Assembly: GCA_016789905.1 (NCBI GenBank)
Contig: JAEUQC010000041.1
Location: 50,492-114,491, forward strand
DNA from: Bryobacterales bacterium
GTDB taxonomy: Bacteria > Acidobacteriota > Terriglobia > Bryobacterales > Bryobacteraceae
Reading direction: 5' to 3'
Length of the DNA: 64,000 bases
The translations under genes and the position numbers were made by a program. Below are positions 35,877 to 45,250 of the stretch, piece after piece (the first letter of the stretch is position 1; the number at the start of each line of letters is the position of its first letter). The notes beneath the pieces were generated by a model. It saw only the letters and a program-made list of their open reading frames with translations, was not told where the DNA came from and did not search any database.

Positions 35877-37187
35877 CTACGACTTTTTCGCCCACGGCAG
35901 TTTCTTCTTCACCCGCTCCCACAGGCCCTGTGGCACGGCCGGCGCCGCGTTGGCCGGCTGCGTAATCGCCAGCGCCTTCAGGTCCAGCGGATCTTCCAGC
36001 TTCTGCCAGGGCGTCGTGGTCAACAGCCGCACGCGGTAACCCTCAAACGAAAACGTCTTCCGCACCAGCGCGCCGCCCTCTTCCAGCACCAGCGAAAATC
36101 CCTGCACCGTGCGTGTCCGTTTGCCTTCGGTCACCTCCACCGGATGCAGCGCGCTCGGGAAATAGCCGCGAACGTCTTTGGCCCGGTAGCCGCTCTCATA
36201 CCGGTGCTTCTTCGTGTTGTAGACGAATATCCGGAAGCCATCAAACTCATACGGCTCCCCGCCCTTGGTTATGGTCGTCCACAAATAGTGTTTCTTCACC
36301 GTCTCGCCGTCGTGCGCGTCCCCAAGGTCGAACCACGATGTAATCCGGTGCCCCTCGGCGTACCGCGCCACATCGTCCGGAATCGTCATCGTCATCGTGC
36401 GCGTCAGTATCCACCCGGCCCGCCCGTCCTGCACTCGGATCAGGCTCCAGTCTTCGTGCTTTGGCGGCGCGCTTGGTGGCCGCATCAGCATCGAAAAGGC
36501 GGATCGCTCTTCCTTCTTCGGCGGCGGTGGCGGCTCATCCGGAAGCGGTTCCCGGAACGATATCTGTCTCCAATTGGACGGCAGCGGCGGCCCCGGCGGC
36601 ATCGGCGGCAGTTCCACGTCCTCGTCTTTCCGCCGGCGGTCTTTGCTCTTCGCTGAACGCGCGGACTTCTTGCGCGGCGCCGGCGCGCTTGCCTTCTCAA
36701 TCTTCTTCGTCACTTCCGATTCGTACGGCCCCCGCTCCACCAGCTTGTGCCCCAAAACGTGAAAGCGTTCTTCTTCCTTCAGCATCAGGAAACTCGGCGC
36801 CTGCCGGTGCGGCTCCGTGTGTACGTTCCGCGCGTCGAATACCGTCGCCTCGGCCTGCACCGGCAGCTTCGCCGCCACCTCCGCCACCGCCCGCAGCCGC
36901 GCCATCTGTTCGGTCGTCAACAGCTTCTCGCTGTCGCACCAGCCTTCCGCGCCGGACGCCGCCCGCACACGCATAAACCGCCGCCGTACGGACAGTACCT
37001 CCAACTGCTCCCCATGCTTCACCGTCGCCACCACAGGCGATTTCAGGCTCAACTCCTGCCGGATATTCAGCGTCATCGGGCCCGCGTACGCCTCGCCAAT
37101 CGCGGACGCAGGTTCAGGCCCGTCGGAACAGGAGGCTAACCCCAGCGCCGCGGTCACAAGCGTGAAAATGACGAAATAGAAGCGCAT
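35877..37187 (-). CDS. SH3-domain lipoprotein of unknown function
   Basis: A 436-residue lipoprotein. The lipobox LASC ends the signal (LVTAALGLASCSDG), predicting a membrane-anchored, envelope-facing protein. An SH3-like domain (residues 35-90, LNIRQELSLKSPVVATV) is followed by a second similar strand set (residues 110-160), a basic linker with a Pro-rich run of charged repeats, and a beta-rich C-terminal half. The SH3 domains suggest binding to cell wall. No catalytic residues are recognisable. Confidence 0.8.
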   Translation of the reverse strand: MRFYFVIFTLVTAALGLASCSDGPEPASAIGEAYAGPMTLNIRQELSLKSPVVATVKHGEQLEVLSVRRRFMRVRAASGAEGWCDSEKLLTTEQMARLRAVAEVAAKLPVQAEATVFDARNVHTEPHRQAPSFLMLKEEERFHVLGHKLVERGPYESEVTKKIEKASAPAPRKKSARSAKSKDRRRKDEDVELPPMPPGPPLPSNWRQISFREPLPDEPPPPPKKEERSAFSMLMRPPSAPPKHEDWSLIRVQDGRAGWILTRTMTMTIPDDVARYAEGHRITSWFDLGDAHDGETVKKHYLWTTITKGGEPYEFDGFRIFVYNTKKHRYESGYRAKDVRGYFPSALHPVEVTEGKRTRTVQGFSLVLEEGGALVRKTFSFEGYRVRLLTTTPWQKLEDPLDLKALAITQPANAAPAVPQGLWERVKKKLPWAKKS

Positions 37188-37229
37188 GCACCCAACTGCC
37201 GGCCGCGCCAGAGCAACTATGATTTTACC

Positions 37230-38141
37230 CTATGCCGGTACATACACACGCAAAATTTCCAGGTCCGCGCCGTCAATCCCGTATCTCCCGCACTGCGCCG
37301 GAATCAGCCAGCATTCCCCCTGCCGCATCCGCCAGCTCTCTCCGCCGGCCGTCAATTCGCCGCTGCCGCGCGTCGCCACCAGCAGGTGAAACCGCTCCGC
37401 GTCCGAACTCCACTCCACCGGTTCGTTCAACTCCATTCGCTCCGTCGTAAAATACGGGCAACTCGCCAGCAACTCGCCCCCGCCGAACGGAACCGGCGTA
37501 ACCGGTCCCGGATGCGGCCCCAGGTCGGCCACCTCCATCGAGCTTTCCACATGCAGCTCCCGCGGCCGGCCGTAGTCCCACAGCCGGTAGGTGATGTCGG
37601 AGTTCTGCTGTATTTCGCAAATCACCAATCCCGCGCCCACCGCGTGTACCGTCCGCGCCGGCACGAAGTACGTATCCCCCGCCGTCGCCGGCCACCATTC
37701 CAACTCTTTCTCCACCGTGCCTTCAAACACCGCCTGCCGCAGCTGCTCCGGCCGCAGCGTCCGCCGGAATCCGGCCGCGATCGTCGCTCCTTCATCGGCC
37801 CGTAGCACGTACCACATCTCCGTCTTCCCCGGCGAGCCTTCGTGCTCCTCCCCGTAGGCGTCGTCCGGGTGTACCTGCACGCTCAGCTTTTCCTGCGTCA
37901 GCAGGAACTTCACCAGGATCGGAAACCGCCCGCCGTAGGCCGGTCGCACCGCGCTGCCCAACAGCCGCGCCCCGTCCCGTTCCATCAGCGCCCGCAGCGG
38001 CACCCCTTCCGATGTCTGGTTATCGTCCGAGGTGAACCACACCTCACCGGTCTTCTTTTCCGCGTTGGGAAACCACGGCGCCAGCTCTGTGGTCCCCCAT
38101 ACCCGTTCTACAAATCGCGGCTCCAGGCGGATTGGTTTCAT
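37230..38141 (-). CDS. manA: Mannose-6-phosphate isomerase, class I
   Basis: A 303-residue cupin enzyme interconverting mannose 6-phosphate and fructose 6-phosphate. Zinc-binding residues are seen in LSVQVHPDDAYG, KTEMWYVL and FVPARTVHAVG. It is short compared with the 390-residue enterobacterial form but normal for the compact bacterial type. Its start overlaps by 4 bp (ATGA) the stop of the aminotransferase gene upstream. Confidence 0.9.
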   Translation of the reverse strand: MKPIRLEPRFVERVWGTTELAPWFPNAEKKTGEVWFTSDDNQTSEGVPLRALMERDGARLLGSAVRPAYGGRFPILVKFLLTQEKLSVQVHPDDAYGEEHEGSPGKTEMWYVLRADEGATIAAGFRRTLRPEQLRQAVFEGTVEKELEWWPATAGDTYFVPARTVHAVGAGLVICEIQQNSDITYRLWDYGRPRELHVESSMEVADLGPHPGPVTPVPFGGGELLASCPYFTTERMELNEPVEWSSDAERFHLLVATRGSGELTAGGESWRMRQGECWLIPAQCGRYGIDGADLEILRVYVPA

Positions 38142-39340
38142 GCCAGTCCGGTAATGAACTTGTGCAGCCGGTCCAGTCCACGCTCCAGTTCGTGCATCGA
38201 TGTCGCGTAGCTGATACGGATATGCTTGTCCGTGCCGAACGCTTCCCCGGGCACCACCGCCACATGCGCCTCGGCCAGCAGCTTCTCGCAGAACTGCATC
38301 GTGTTGTTGATGCCGCCCTTTCCAAAGGTCACGCTGATGTCCGGATACACATAGAACGCCCCTTGCGGCACCTGCAGCGTCACCCCAGGAATCTGGCGCA
38401 CCCGTTCAATCACGTAGTCGCGCCGCTTGCGGTATTCGGCCAGCATCACCGCCACGCCTTCCTGCGGGCCTTTCACCGCCTCCACCGCCGCCTTCTGCGC
38501 AATCGAGGTCGGGTTCGATGTCGAATGGCTCTGCAGCTTCATCATCGCGTTCGCCACCGGCGCCGGGCACAGCGCAAACCCAATGCGCCATCCCGTCATC
38601 GCGTAAGTCTTCGATAGCGACCCGGCCACAATCACCGTATCCTTCGCCCCCGGCTGCGCCGCAATCGAAAACGGCTCGCTGTCATACAGGAACCGGCAGT
38701 AGCACTCATCCGTCAGCAGCCAAATGCCGCGCGACGAGGTGAGCTGGAAAATCTTGATGAACTCTTCGTTCGGCAGCACCGCGCCCGAAGGGTTCGATGG
38801 CGAATTGATAATCACCATCTTTGTCTTCGGCGTTATCGCCTTCTCAATCATCTCCGCCGTCAGGTTGAACCCGTCGGTTTCGTCCGTCTCCACAAACACG
38901 CATTTGCCGTAGGCGAAGTTCACAACGTCTTTGTAAGTCACCCAATAAGGCACCGGAATGATCACTTCATCGCCAGGATTAATGCAGGCCTGCATGGCGT
39001 TGAAGATCACGTGCTTGCCGCCCACGCTGATCACCGTTTCCGCCGGCGTGTAGTCGGTGCCGTAGTCGGCCTTGTGCCGCGCGCAGATGGCCGCCTTCAG
39101 TTCCTGCGTTCCGCCGGCCGGCGTGTACTTGGTGAAGTTGTTGTTGATCGCGTCAAACGCCGCCTGCTTGATGTTATCCGGCGTCGGGAAGTCCGGTTCC
39201 CCCGCGCCGAAATCGACCACGTCGATTCCTTCACGGCGCATCTTGTCCGCGTCCGCGGCAACTTTCATCGTCGACGATACGCTGATCGTCGACATCCGTT
39301 CGGCTACAGTGAGCTGGGCAACTGGCACAGAAGAACTCAT
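38138..39340 (-). CDS. PLP-dependent aminotransferase (AspC-like, class I)
   Basis: A 400-residue fold-type I aminotransferase. The PLP lysine is in VAGSLSKTYAMTGWRIGF, and the substrate-binding segments NSPSNPSGAVLP and TDECYCRF are in place. It most resembles aspartate aminotransferases, with aromatic or other activity possible. It begins 14 bases after the coaD stop and overlaps manA. Confidence 0.92.
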   Translation of the reverse strand: MSSSVPVAQLTVAERMSTISVSSTMKVAADADKMRREGIDVVDFGAGEPDFPTPDNIKQAAFDAINNNFTKYTPAGGTQELKAAICARHKADYGTDYTPAETVISVGGKHVIFNAMQACINPGDEVIIPVPYWVTYKDVVNFAYGKCVFVETDETDGFNLTAEMIEKAITPKTKMVIINSPSNPSGAVLPNEEFIKIFQLTSSRGIWLLTDECYCRFLYDSEPFSIAAQPGAKDTVIVAGSLSKTYAMTGWRIGFALCPAPVANAMMKLQSHSTSNPTSIAQKAAVEAVKGPQEGVAVMLAEYRKRRDYVIERVRQIPGVTLQVPQGAFYVYPDISVTFGKGGINNTMQFCEKLLAEAHVAVVPGEAFGTDKHIRISYATSMHELERGLDRLHKFITGLA

Positions 39341-39354
39341 CCTTTCATTACACC

Positions 39355-39867
39355 TTACTTTCCGGGCCCGGGCATCGGGAAACGCGCCGCCAGGCGCCGC
39401 TCCACCGCCGCCGGCACCAGCCCGGAGACATTCCCGCCTAGGCGGGCCACTTCTTTCACCAGCCGTGAACTCAGGAACGAATTCCCTTCCCCGGCCAGCA
39501 GAAACATCGTTTCAATATCGGGCCGCAGCCGCCGGTTCATCAGCGCCATCTGCAGCTCATACTCATAATCGGAGATCGCCCGGATCCCCCGCAATATCAC
39601 GCTCGCGCCCCGGCTGGCCGCATACTCGGCCAGCAACCCGTCAAACGTGTCGATCTCCACATTCTCCATGCCCGCCACTGCTTCGCGCAGCATGTCCATC
39701 CGCTCTTCCACATTGAACAACGGCTGCTTCGCCTCGTTGTTCAATACCGAAACAATCAGCTTTCCTACCAGGCCCCGTCCCCGGTGAATCAAATCCAGAT
39801 GCCCGTTCGTCAACGGATCAAACGAACCGGGATATATGGCAACGACGCTGTCGGTACTGAGACTCAC
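39355..39867 (-). CDS. coaD: Phosphopantetheine adenylyltransferase
   Basis: A 170-residue enzyme making dephospho-CoA from 4'-phosphopantetheine and ATP. The adenylate-binding start is AIYPGSFDPLTNGHLDLI, with TNGH as the HxGH-type motif, and the C-terminal SSRLVKEVARLGGNVSGLVP is typical. It starts just after a 37-base gap behind kdgD. Complete. Confidence 0.96.
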   Translation of the reverse strand: MSLSTDSVVAIYPGSFDPLTNGHLDLIHRGRGLVGKLIVSVLNNEAKQPLFNVEERMDMLREAVAGMENVEIDTFDGLLAEYAASRGASVILRGIRAISDYEYELQMALMNRRLRPDIETMFLLAGEGNSFLSSRLVKEVARLGGNVSGLVPAAVERRLAARFPMPGPGK

Positions 39868-39904
39868 GCGGTAACTTTGTATTGTAGCAACGCGCGGCGC
39901 GGCA

Positions 39905-40804
39905 CTAGATCATATCGCCGTACACTTCCATCAGTTTCCGCAGCTCAGCCAGCTCGGAATCTTTGATGTTCACCAGCGGCGGACGCACCGGACCCGCCGC
40001 GTGGCCCAGAATCTCCATCGCCGATTTCATCATCGACACTTCATAACCCTTGCACCGGTCGCGCAGCGCGTATAGCGGGTGGACGTATTTCTTCATCAAC
40101 TCGGCCAGCCCCGCGTAGTCGCCCTTCAGCCCTAGCTCGGCGATCTTCAGCGACAGCTTCGGCGCAATGTTCGAAATGCTTGAAGTATAGGCCTGGCAGC
40201 CCACCGCGAAGTAGCCCGGCGCGCAGTCGTCGCCAATGCCGCCTACCCACGCAATCCGGTCGCCCACTTCGCAGATAATCCGCTGGTACTTCCGCATGTC
40301 GCCCTGGCCGTCTTTCCACATCTTCAACGACGGCACCCGGTCCAGCAGCCGCTGCACTTGCGCCGGCGAAAACGCCGCCCAGTCCCGCGTGTAGAACGAC
40401 AACGGCAACCCGCAGCTCTTCCCGATCGCTTCAAAGTACTGAATCAGCCCCTCTTCCGGAGCGTTGATGTAGTACGGCGGCATCACCAGCAGCGCTTCCG
40501 CCCCGGCCTTCTCCATCCCCCGCGCCATCTCGCACGCCATCGCCGTGTTGTAGGCCACCCCAGCCACCACCGGCATGCGCCCGTTGATGGCTTTCACCGC
40601 CACCCGCACGCACTCAATCGACTCTTCCGGCGTCATCGAATACACTTCGCCCGTCCCGCCCGCGATCACCTGCGAGCAAAACGGGAATCCGGCCATCCAG
40701 TCGCAATTCTTTTCCAGCCCCGCCAGGTCAAGCGACAGGTCCTGTTGAAACGGCGTGACCGGAAAACCGAACACACCATGAAATGCCTTCTTCGGATCGA
40801 GCAT
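39905..40804 (-). CDS. kdgD: 5-dehydro-4-deoxyglucarate dehydratase (DapA superfamily)
   Basis: A 299-residue class I Schiff-base aldolase-fold enzyme. It carries the family motifs VIAGGTGEVYSMTPEE and VMPPYYINAPEEGLI, and a Lys in SLKMWKDGQGDM matching the Schiff-base position. Paired with glucarate dehydratase 9 bases upstream, it should convert 5-dehydro-4-deoxyglucarate to alpha-ketoglutarate semialdehyde. The next step, the semialdehyde dehydrogenase, is absent here. Confidence 0.93.
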   Translation of the reverse strand: MLDPKKAFHGVFGFPVTPFQQDLSLDLAGLEKNCDWMAGFPFCSQVIAGGTGEVYSMTPEESIECVRVAVKAINGRMPVVAGVAYNTAMACEMARGMEKAGAEALLVMPPYYINAPEEGLIQYFEAIGKSCGLPLSFYTRDWAAFSPAQVQRLLDRVPSLKMWKDGQGDMRKYQRIICEVGDRIAWVGGIGDDCAPGYFAVGCQAYTSSISNIAPKLSLKIAELGLKGDYAGLAELMKKYVHPLYALRDRCKGYEVSMMKSAMEILGHAAGPVRPPLVNIKDSELAELRKLMEVYGDMI

Positions 40805-40813
40805 ATATATCCT

Positions 40814-42133
40814 TTACCAACGGGGGAGTATACGTTTCCAGTTCGGGTCGACATGCTTCCGCATCTCGGCCTCATCGTCGCGCTTGCGGAACGGCAGGTT
40901 TCTATAGCGTTCCTCGCCGCGCGCCACTTGATCGTGGTCCAGTTCCACACCCAGCCCGGGCTTGTCGGGGATCACCACACAGCCCTTCTCAAACTGCACC
41001 CGCCCGCCCACAATCACTTCGTCCACTTCGGTTTGCCACGGATAGTGCGTGTCGCAGGCATAGGTCAGCGCCGGGCAAACCGCCGCCGCGTGCGCCATCG
41101 TCATCATGCTAACGCCCAGGTGATTGTTCGAATGCATCGACATGCCCAGGCCCAATACCTCGCATAAATCCGACAGCTTCTGCTGCGCCCGTATCCCGCC
41201 CCAATAGTGCGGGTCGGACAGAATCACCTGCACGCCGTCGGTCTGCTTGGCAACCGGTACATGCGCGAAACACGTCGTCGCCACATTGGACGCGAGCGGC
41301 GTATCGATGCCCTCGGCCAACAGCCGCCGCCGCACTTCCGCCATGCCTTCAATCGTCGCGCAAGGGTCTTCCAGGTAGCCGCCGCCCGTCAACTCTTCCC
41401 GCAGCGACATGCCCACATGCACCGACGTATCTACACTCCACGCGCAGTTCGGGTCAATCCGCAGCGGATGCTTCGGCCCAAACTCGGCCCGCAGCGCCCG
41501 AATCGCGGCGATCTCCTCGTCCGGCGGCAGCACGCCGCCCTTCAACTTGATCTCCTCAAACCCGTACTTCGCCATCATCTGCTTGCAGGAGCGCACCACT
41601 GCTTCCGGCGTCAATATCTCGCCGTACTCGTCCTCCCGCTCATCCGCGCCCATGCCCCCGCCGCCGGCGTGCTTGTAAAACAGGTATGCCGAAAAAGGTA
41701 CGCGATCCCGGCACTTGCCGCCCACAAGGTCGCACAGCGGCCGCCCCAGCGCCTTGCCAATCGCGTCCAAACACGCCACTTCAATCGCCGCGAACGTCCG
41801 TGAGTGCGTGTCCAGCGGATTTTCGCCCGGCACCAGCCACGTCTGCGATCGCCCGCCTTCGGCCTCTTTCGCCGCCAGCGACGCCTGGGATTCTATGTAC
41901 TGCCGGAACCCCATCAATTGAAACGGGTCCATCCCCTCCACCCGTGCGCGCACGCTTTCCAGCGCCGCCACCGGCCCGTCGCCGCCATACGTCTCGCTGA
42001 TTCCTGTGATGCCATCGGTGGTCACCACTTCGACTATCGTGCGCAGCGCATACGGAGCGTGCAATCCATAGGATGACCGCAATGGGCCATCCGCCACCGC
42101 GATCGGGTGCAGTCTAAGCTCTTTGATTTTCAC
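40814..42133 (-). CDS. gudD: Glucarate dehydratase (enolase superfamily)
   Basis: A 439-residue Mg-dependent dehydratase giving 5-dehydro-4-deoxyglucarate from D-glucarate. The catalytic acid/base lysine pair is in EIKLKGGVLPPD, metal ligands in LRIDPNCAWS and GYLEDPCATIEG, and the catalytic His in MHSNNHLGVSMM, which is diagnostic of glucarate dehydratases. It heads the pair with kdgD. No transporter is adjacent, so glucarate may come from internal or exported sources. Confidence 0.93.
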   Translation of the reverse strand: MKIKELRLHPIAVADGPLRSSYGLHAPYALRTIVEVVTTDGITGISETYGGDGPVAALESVRARVEGMDPFQLMGFRQYIESQASLAAKEAEGGRSQTWLVPGENPLDTHSRTFAAIEVACLDAIGKALGRPLCDLVGGKCRDRVPFSAYLFYKHAGGGGMGADEREDEYGEILTPEAVVRSCKQMMAKYGFEEIKLKGGVLPPDEEIAAIRALRAEFGPKHPLRIDPNCAWSVDTSVHVGMSLREELTGGGYLEDPCATIEGMAEVRRRLLAEGIDTPLASNVATTCFAHVPVAKQTDGVQVILSDPHYWGGIRAQQKLSDLCEVLGLGMSMHSNNHLGVSMMTMAHAAAVCPALTYACDTHYPWQTEVDEVIVGGRVQFEKGCVVIPDKPGLGVELDHDQVARGEERYRNLPFRKRDDEAEMRKHVDPNWKRILPRW

Positions 42134-42160
42134 GGGAGGAGACGCGAAATGGAGTGAAAA

Positions 42161-42307
42161 CTACTTCCGCATACCGGGCTTGGGGCCCCGCAACTTCGAT
42201 TGCCGCCGCTTCTTCGCGCTGCGCTTCGGCTTCTTGATGATAAACGTGCCGCTGCCAATGTAGTCCGCTTTATAAAGATCGCCCGGAACTGCCACTTCGT
42301 TTGCCAA
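42161..42307 (-). CDS. Small highly basic protein
   Basis: A 48-residue frame with a TTG start; GGAG lies 8 bases before it. The first 24 residues (ANEVAVPGDLYKADYIG and a beta strand GTFII) are followed by a basic tail (KKPKRSAKKRRQSKLRG) with about fourteen Lys/Arg. It looks like a nucleic-acid- or ribosome-binding peptide. I do not know a family. It lies between the gudD start and the TadE gene, on the same strand. TTG start lowers confidence. Confidence 0.45.
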   Translation of the reverse strand: MANEVAVPGDLYKADYIGSGTFIIKKPKRSAKKRRQSKLRGPKPGMRK

Positions 42308-42363
42308 TGAAAAAACTCCTTATCCTGTCAGTGTACCGCAGGCAATTCCCGCGCGAAAGGCGT

Positions 42364-42795
42364 TTACGGCAGTTCCAGCGGAATGGTCACGTTCACCGGG
42401 ATGTTATTAAACGTCCCCGCCATCATCGGCGTATGCGCCCGGTATGGCAACCCCGCCACACGGATCGATACCCGCTGGTCCGGCGTATTCTGGCCCGCGA
42501 ACGTCACCGTCACATTCGCCGTCGTCATGCCCCAGTACCCGCTCGCGCCGTCCGGCTGCGTCGCGTTCCCATACACCACCAGATTCTTCACCGTGTCCTC
42601 ATTGCAGCAGTTCACCGCCGATACCCGCGCGGCGTACCGTACCCGCTCCACAATCGATTGATGGATAAACAGGATCTGGGCAATATCAATCGCTCCAAGG
42701 AATAGCGACACAAACGCCACCAGCGTCAACGCCCCTTCCACCATCGCGCTGCCCTTTTGCTTCCGCCGCCGATTGGCTGAAATGTTATGGCGCAT
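42364..42795 (-). CDS. TadE-like pilus assembly protein
   Basis: A 143-residue pseudopilin-like membrane protein. After a basic start (RRRKQKGSAMVEGALTLV) a hydrophobic helix follows (FVSLFLGAIDIAQIL); the GSAMVEGA stretch is the TadE processing region. The rest is a periplasmic beta domain. It overlaps the upstream TadE gene by 11 bases and is the last of three such genes. Confidence 0.85.
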   Translation of the reverse strand: MRHNISANRRRKQKGSAMVEGALTLVAFVSLFLGAIDIAQILFIHQSIVERVRYAARVSAVNCCNEDTVKNLVVYGNATQPDGASGYWGMTTANVTVTFAGQNTPDQRVSIRVAGLPYRAHTPMMAGTFNNIPVNVTIPLELP

Positions 42796-43240
42796 ATACC
42801 CCCACATAATTGAAACTGGCCGACGGCCGGCTGATTGTAAATGTCTTCAGAAACGCATTCATCGTGTAGTTCTGAATCGATACCGTCATTACTCCCGGAA
42901 CCCCGTTGGTCCAACTCACCGTCACGGCGACGTTCTCCGCCGTCAGCGACGGGACTACGGGAACGTCTCCCCCCGCCGGGTTTCCGTAAACCACCGCATT
43001 TCGCACCGAAGCCGTAAACGCGCTGGATGGCGTCGCCGTGGCGGAATCGTACGTTTTCATCGAGGCATACCGGGCGCCCGCGCGGACCGCGTTCTGCAAC
43101 TCGTTGTACAGAAAAAACGCGTATCCGAACTGAAAGGTGCCGGCCAGCACTGGAAACAGGAATCCGAAGGCGATGGCAAACTCGATCAGCGAATTCCCGC
43201 TCTGCCGTTTCCGCCGCTCCCGCGTGACCGCCCGTATCAT
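42785..43240 (-). CDS. TadE-like pilus assembly protein
   Basis: A 151-residue protein with the TadE pattern: basic residues, then GNSLIEFAIAFGFLFPVLAG and a hydrophobic helix, then a periplasmic domain (VTVSWTNGVPGVMTVSI). It overlaps the upstream TadG gene by 4 bp and the downstream TadE gene by 11 bp. The Tad ATPase, secretin and platform are not in the window. Confidence 0.87.
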   Translation of the reverse strand: MIRAVTRERRKRQSGNSLIEFAIAFGFLFPVLAGTFQFGYAFFLYNELQNAVRAGARYASMKTYDSATATPSSAFTASVRNAVVYGNPAGGDVPVVPSLTAENVAVTVSWTNGVPGVMTVSIQNYTMNAFLKTFTISRPSASFNYVGVYAP

Positions 43241-44322
43241 ACGATTAACCTCGCCACATACGCGCCACCGGCGTTCGCACTACCGCCCACCGCGCATTTG
43301 TGCGAGCTCCCCTGCAGCCAGCACCCGATATACTCCGCGCACCACGCCTGGTTACCGCCATTCCCGTATTCCGCCGTCGGAACCAGCAGGAACGCTCCAA
43401 TTCCGACAATTCGGTTATTCACTCCCAGCGGCGTCCCGCCGTCGTTGATCGGCGCCGCGATAATCCGCCGCCCGTTTCCCTGATAGTGGCTGTAATCGGC
43501 CGATGTCGTGTCCGTGTCCTGCCCAATCCGCGTATACAGGCTGTCCAGTTGGCTCTGCTTCGCCCCGCCGGTCATGTCCACCAGATCTCCAACGCCGCGG
43601 AATATCGACATGTAGTCGTCCACTATCGTCGCCCGAATCATCTGCGCGCTTGTGTCTTCTATGTAGCCGCGTTCAGATCCGCCCGCCGCTTGCGCCACGT
43701 TCAGCATCTGATTCGTGCGATCCCCCGTGCACACATTCGCGCCGCCCCCGTTTATCTTCGGGTTTGAAGGCCATCGCAGTGTATACAACCTCCCCACGCG
43801 CAACCCGAAATCCGGCGCCGCTGCCGGGTCATGCGCGTACGGAGAAAACGGAAACAGCCCCTGGCTGAAGCCCGTCTTCGGCACCTGCCCCGCGATCGCG
43901 CTCGCCACCACATTCGTGCTCGTTTTCCCAGAACCCACCGCCATGAAGTAGATCGGTACCGGCGCCGTCGCCTGCACCCGCGCGAATCCGAACCCGGTTG
44001 CGTTCCCCGGCGTCGCCTCCCACGGCCCGGCAGACGACGTGGCGAACGTCACCACCGTCCCCGTGAACGTATTCCGGCTGAACCCGTTCCGGTTGAGGTT
44101 GTTCGTCACCGCCGTCCGCGCCCGGTCAAGCCCTTCCGACGTGCCGTCGAGTTCCAATACCGCCCCCAGCGCCGCCGAATCGGCAAACGTCTGCGCTTCC
44201 CCCTTGGCAATGTACATGCGTCCGAGGTCCACCGCCATTCCTACCGCGCCCATTAGCACGACGGCAGCCGTCGCCACCGAAATGAGTACATACCCGCGTT
44301 CCCTGGATCGATTCAGTCTCAT
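43237..44322 (-). CDS. TadG-like pilus assembly protein
   Basis: A 361-residue protein with an N-terminal TadE/G segment (RGYVLISVATAAVVLMGAVG) and a large periplasmic part containing the Flp pilus TadG N-terminal domain (LGRMYIAKGEAQTFADSAA). It heads the three-gene set TadG-TadE-TadE. The 150 bases upstream hold a 10-bp palindrome GTACTAGTAC at 44357-44366 that could be an operator. Two short Cys-rich stretches near the C-terminus are probably structural. Confidence 0.85.
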   Translation of the reverse strand: MRLNRSRERGYVLISVATAAVVLMGAVGMAVDLGRMYIAKGEAQTFADSAALGAVLELDGTSEGLDRARTAVTNNLNRNGFSRNTFTGTVVTFATSSAGPWEATPGNATGFGFARVQATAPVPIYFMAVGSGKTSTNVVASAIAGQVPKTGFSQGLFPFSPYAHDPAAAPDFGLRVGRLYTLRWPSNPKINGGGANVCTGDRTNQMLNVAQAAGGSERGYIEDTSAQMIRATIVDDYMSIFRGVGDLVDMTGGAKQSQLDSLYTRIGQDTDTTSADYSHYQGNGRRIIAAPINDGGTPLGVNNRIVGIGAFLLVPTAEYGNGGNQAWCAEYIGCWLQGSSHKCAVGGSANAGGAYVARLIV

Positions 44323-44472
44323 AGAACACCTCTTGGAGTTGTTGTATGAGCTAACTGTACTAGTACCAGAACTCTCGTACTATCAGCCGAACACCTCAAT
44401 CAATCGTCGGTTCCCACAGGGGAGTCCTGCCATTTCGCCTTAGCCCCTCCTCCCCTCAAACGCGCCTTTTCC

Positions 44473-45237
44473 CTACACCATGTACATTCCGCCGTTGATC
44501 TCAATCGTCTGTCCAATGATGTAGGCGCCGCCATCGGACAGCAAAAACTGAATCGTATCGGCGATCTCTTCGTTCGTCCCCAGCTTCCCCGCCGGCGTCT
44601 GCGCTACCACGCTGTCCAGCATCTGGCGAGACGAATACTTCTCATGGAAGTAGTTGTCCACCGTCCCTGGGCTCACCGCGTTCACTCGTATCCCTTGCGG
44701 CGCCAACTCCTTCGCCATGCCCTTCGTTATGCACGCCACCGCCGCTTTCGATGCCGCGTAAATCGTCGCCCCTGGCCCGCCGCCATTGCGCGCCGCAATC
44801 GAGCTCAGGTTGATGATCACCCCGCCCCCGGCCGCCGCCATCCCCGGCGCCACCGCCTGCGAAACGAAATAGACGCTCTTCGCGTTCAGGTTCATTACCT
44901 CGTCCCACAAATCGCTGGTGAACTCGGCCATCTTCGCCCGTTTCACCAAATGCCCGGCGTTATTGATCAGGATCTGCGCCCCGGCAGCCTTGTCGTGCAG
45001 CGCCAGAATGAACCCGGCGATGCCTTCCTGCGAACCCAAATCGGCGCCAATCAGGGTGACCTTGGCGCCCATCGCTTCCAGTTCTTTTGCCAGTTCTTCG
45101 GCGCCCTCGCGATACGAGTGGTAATGCGCCACAATGTGCGCCGCCCCCTCCCGCGCCAGCATCCGGCACGTCGCCGCTCCAATTCCCCGTGACGCACCCG
45201 TCACAACCGCCGTCTTCCCAGTGATTCCGTTTCCCAT
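44473..45237 (-). CDS. SDR-family oxidoreductase (FabG-like)
   Basis: A 254-residue classical short-chain dehydrogenase. The NAD(P) motif TGASRGIGAATC, NNAGHLV, catalytic Ser in INLSSIAARNGG and YxxxK as YAASK are all in order, and the C-terminal end is GQTIEINGGMYMV. Substrate is not predictable; the FabG/3-oxoacyl-ACP reductase group is closest. It begins 13 bases downstream of the cyclase stop and could share its transcript. Confidence 0.9.
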   Translation of the reverse strand: MGNGITGKTAVVTGASRGIGAATCRMLAREGAAHIVAHYHSYREGAEELAKELEAMGAKVTLIGADLGSQEGIAGFILALHDKAAGAQILINNAGHLVKRAKMAEFTSDLWDEVMNLNAKSVYFVSQAVAPGMAAAGGGVIINLSSIAARNGGGPGATIYAASKAAVACITKGMAKELAPQGIRVNAVSPGTVDNYFHEKYSSRQMLDSVVAQTPAGKLGTNEEIADTIQFLLSDGGAYIIGQTIEINGGMYMV

Positions 45238-45250
45238 GCGAGCTTCTATT

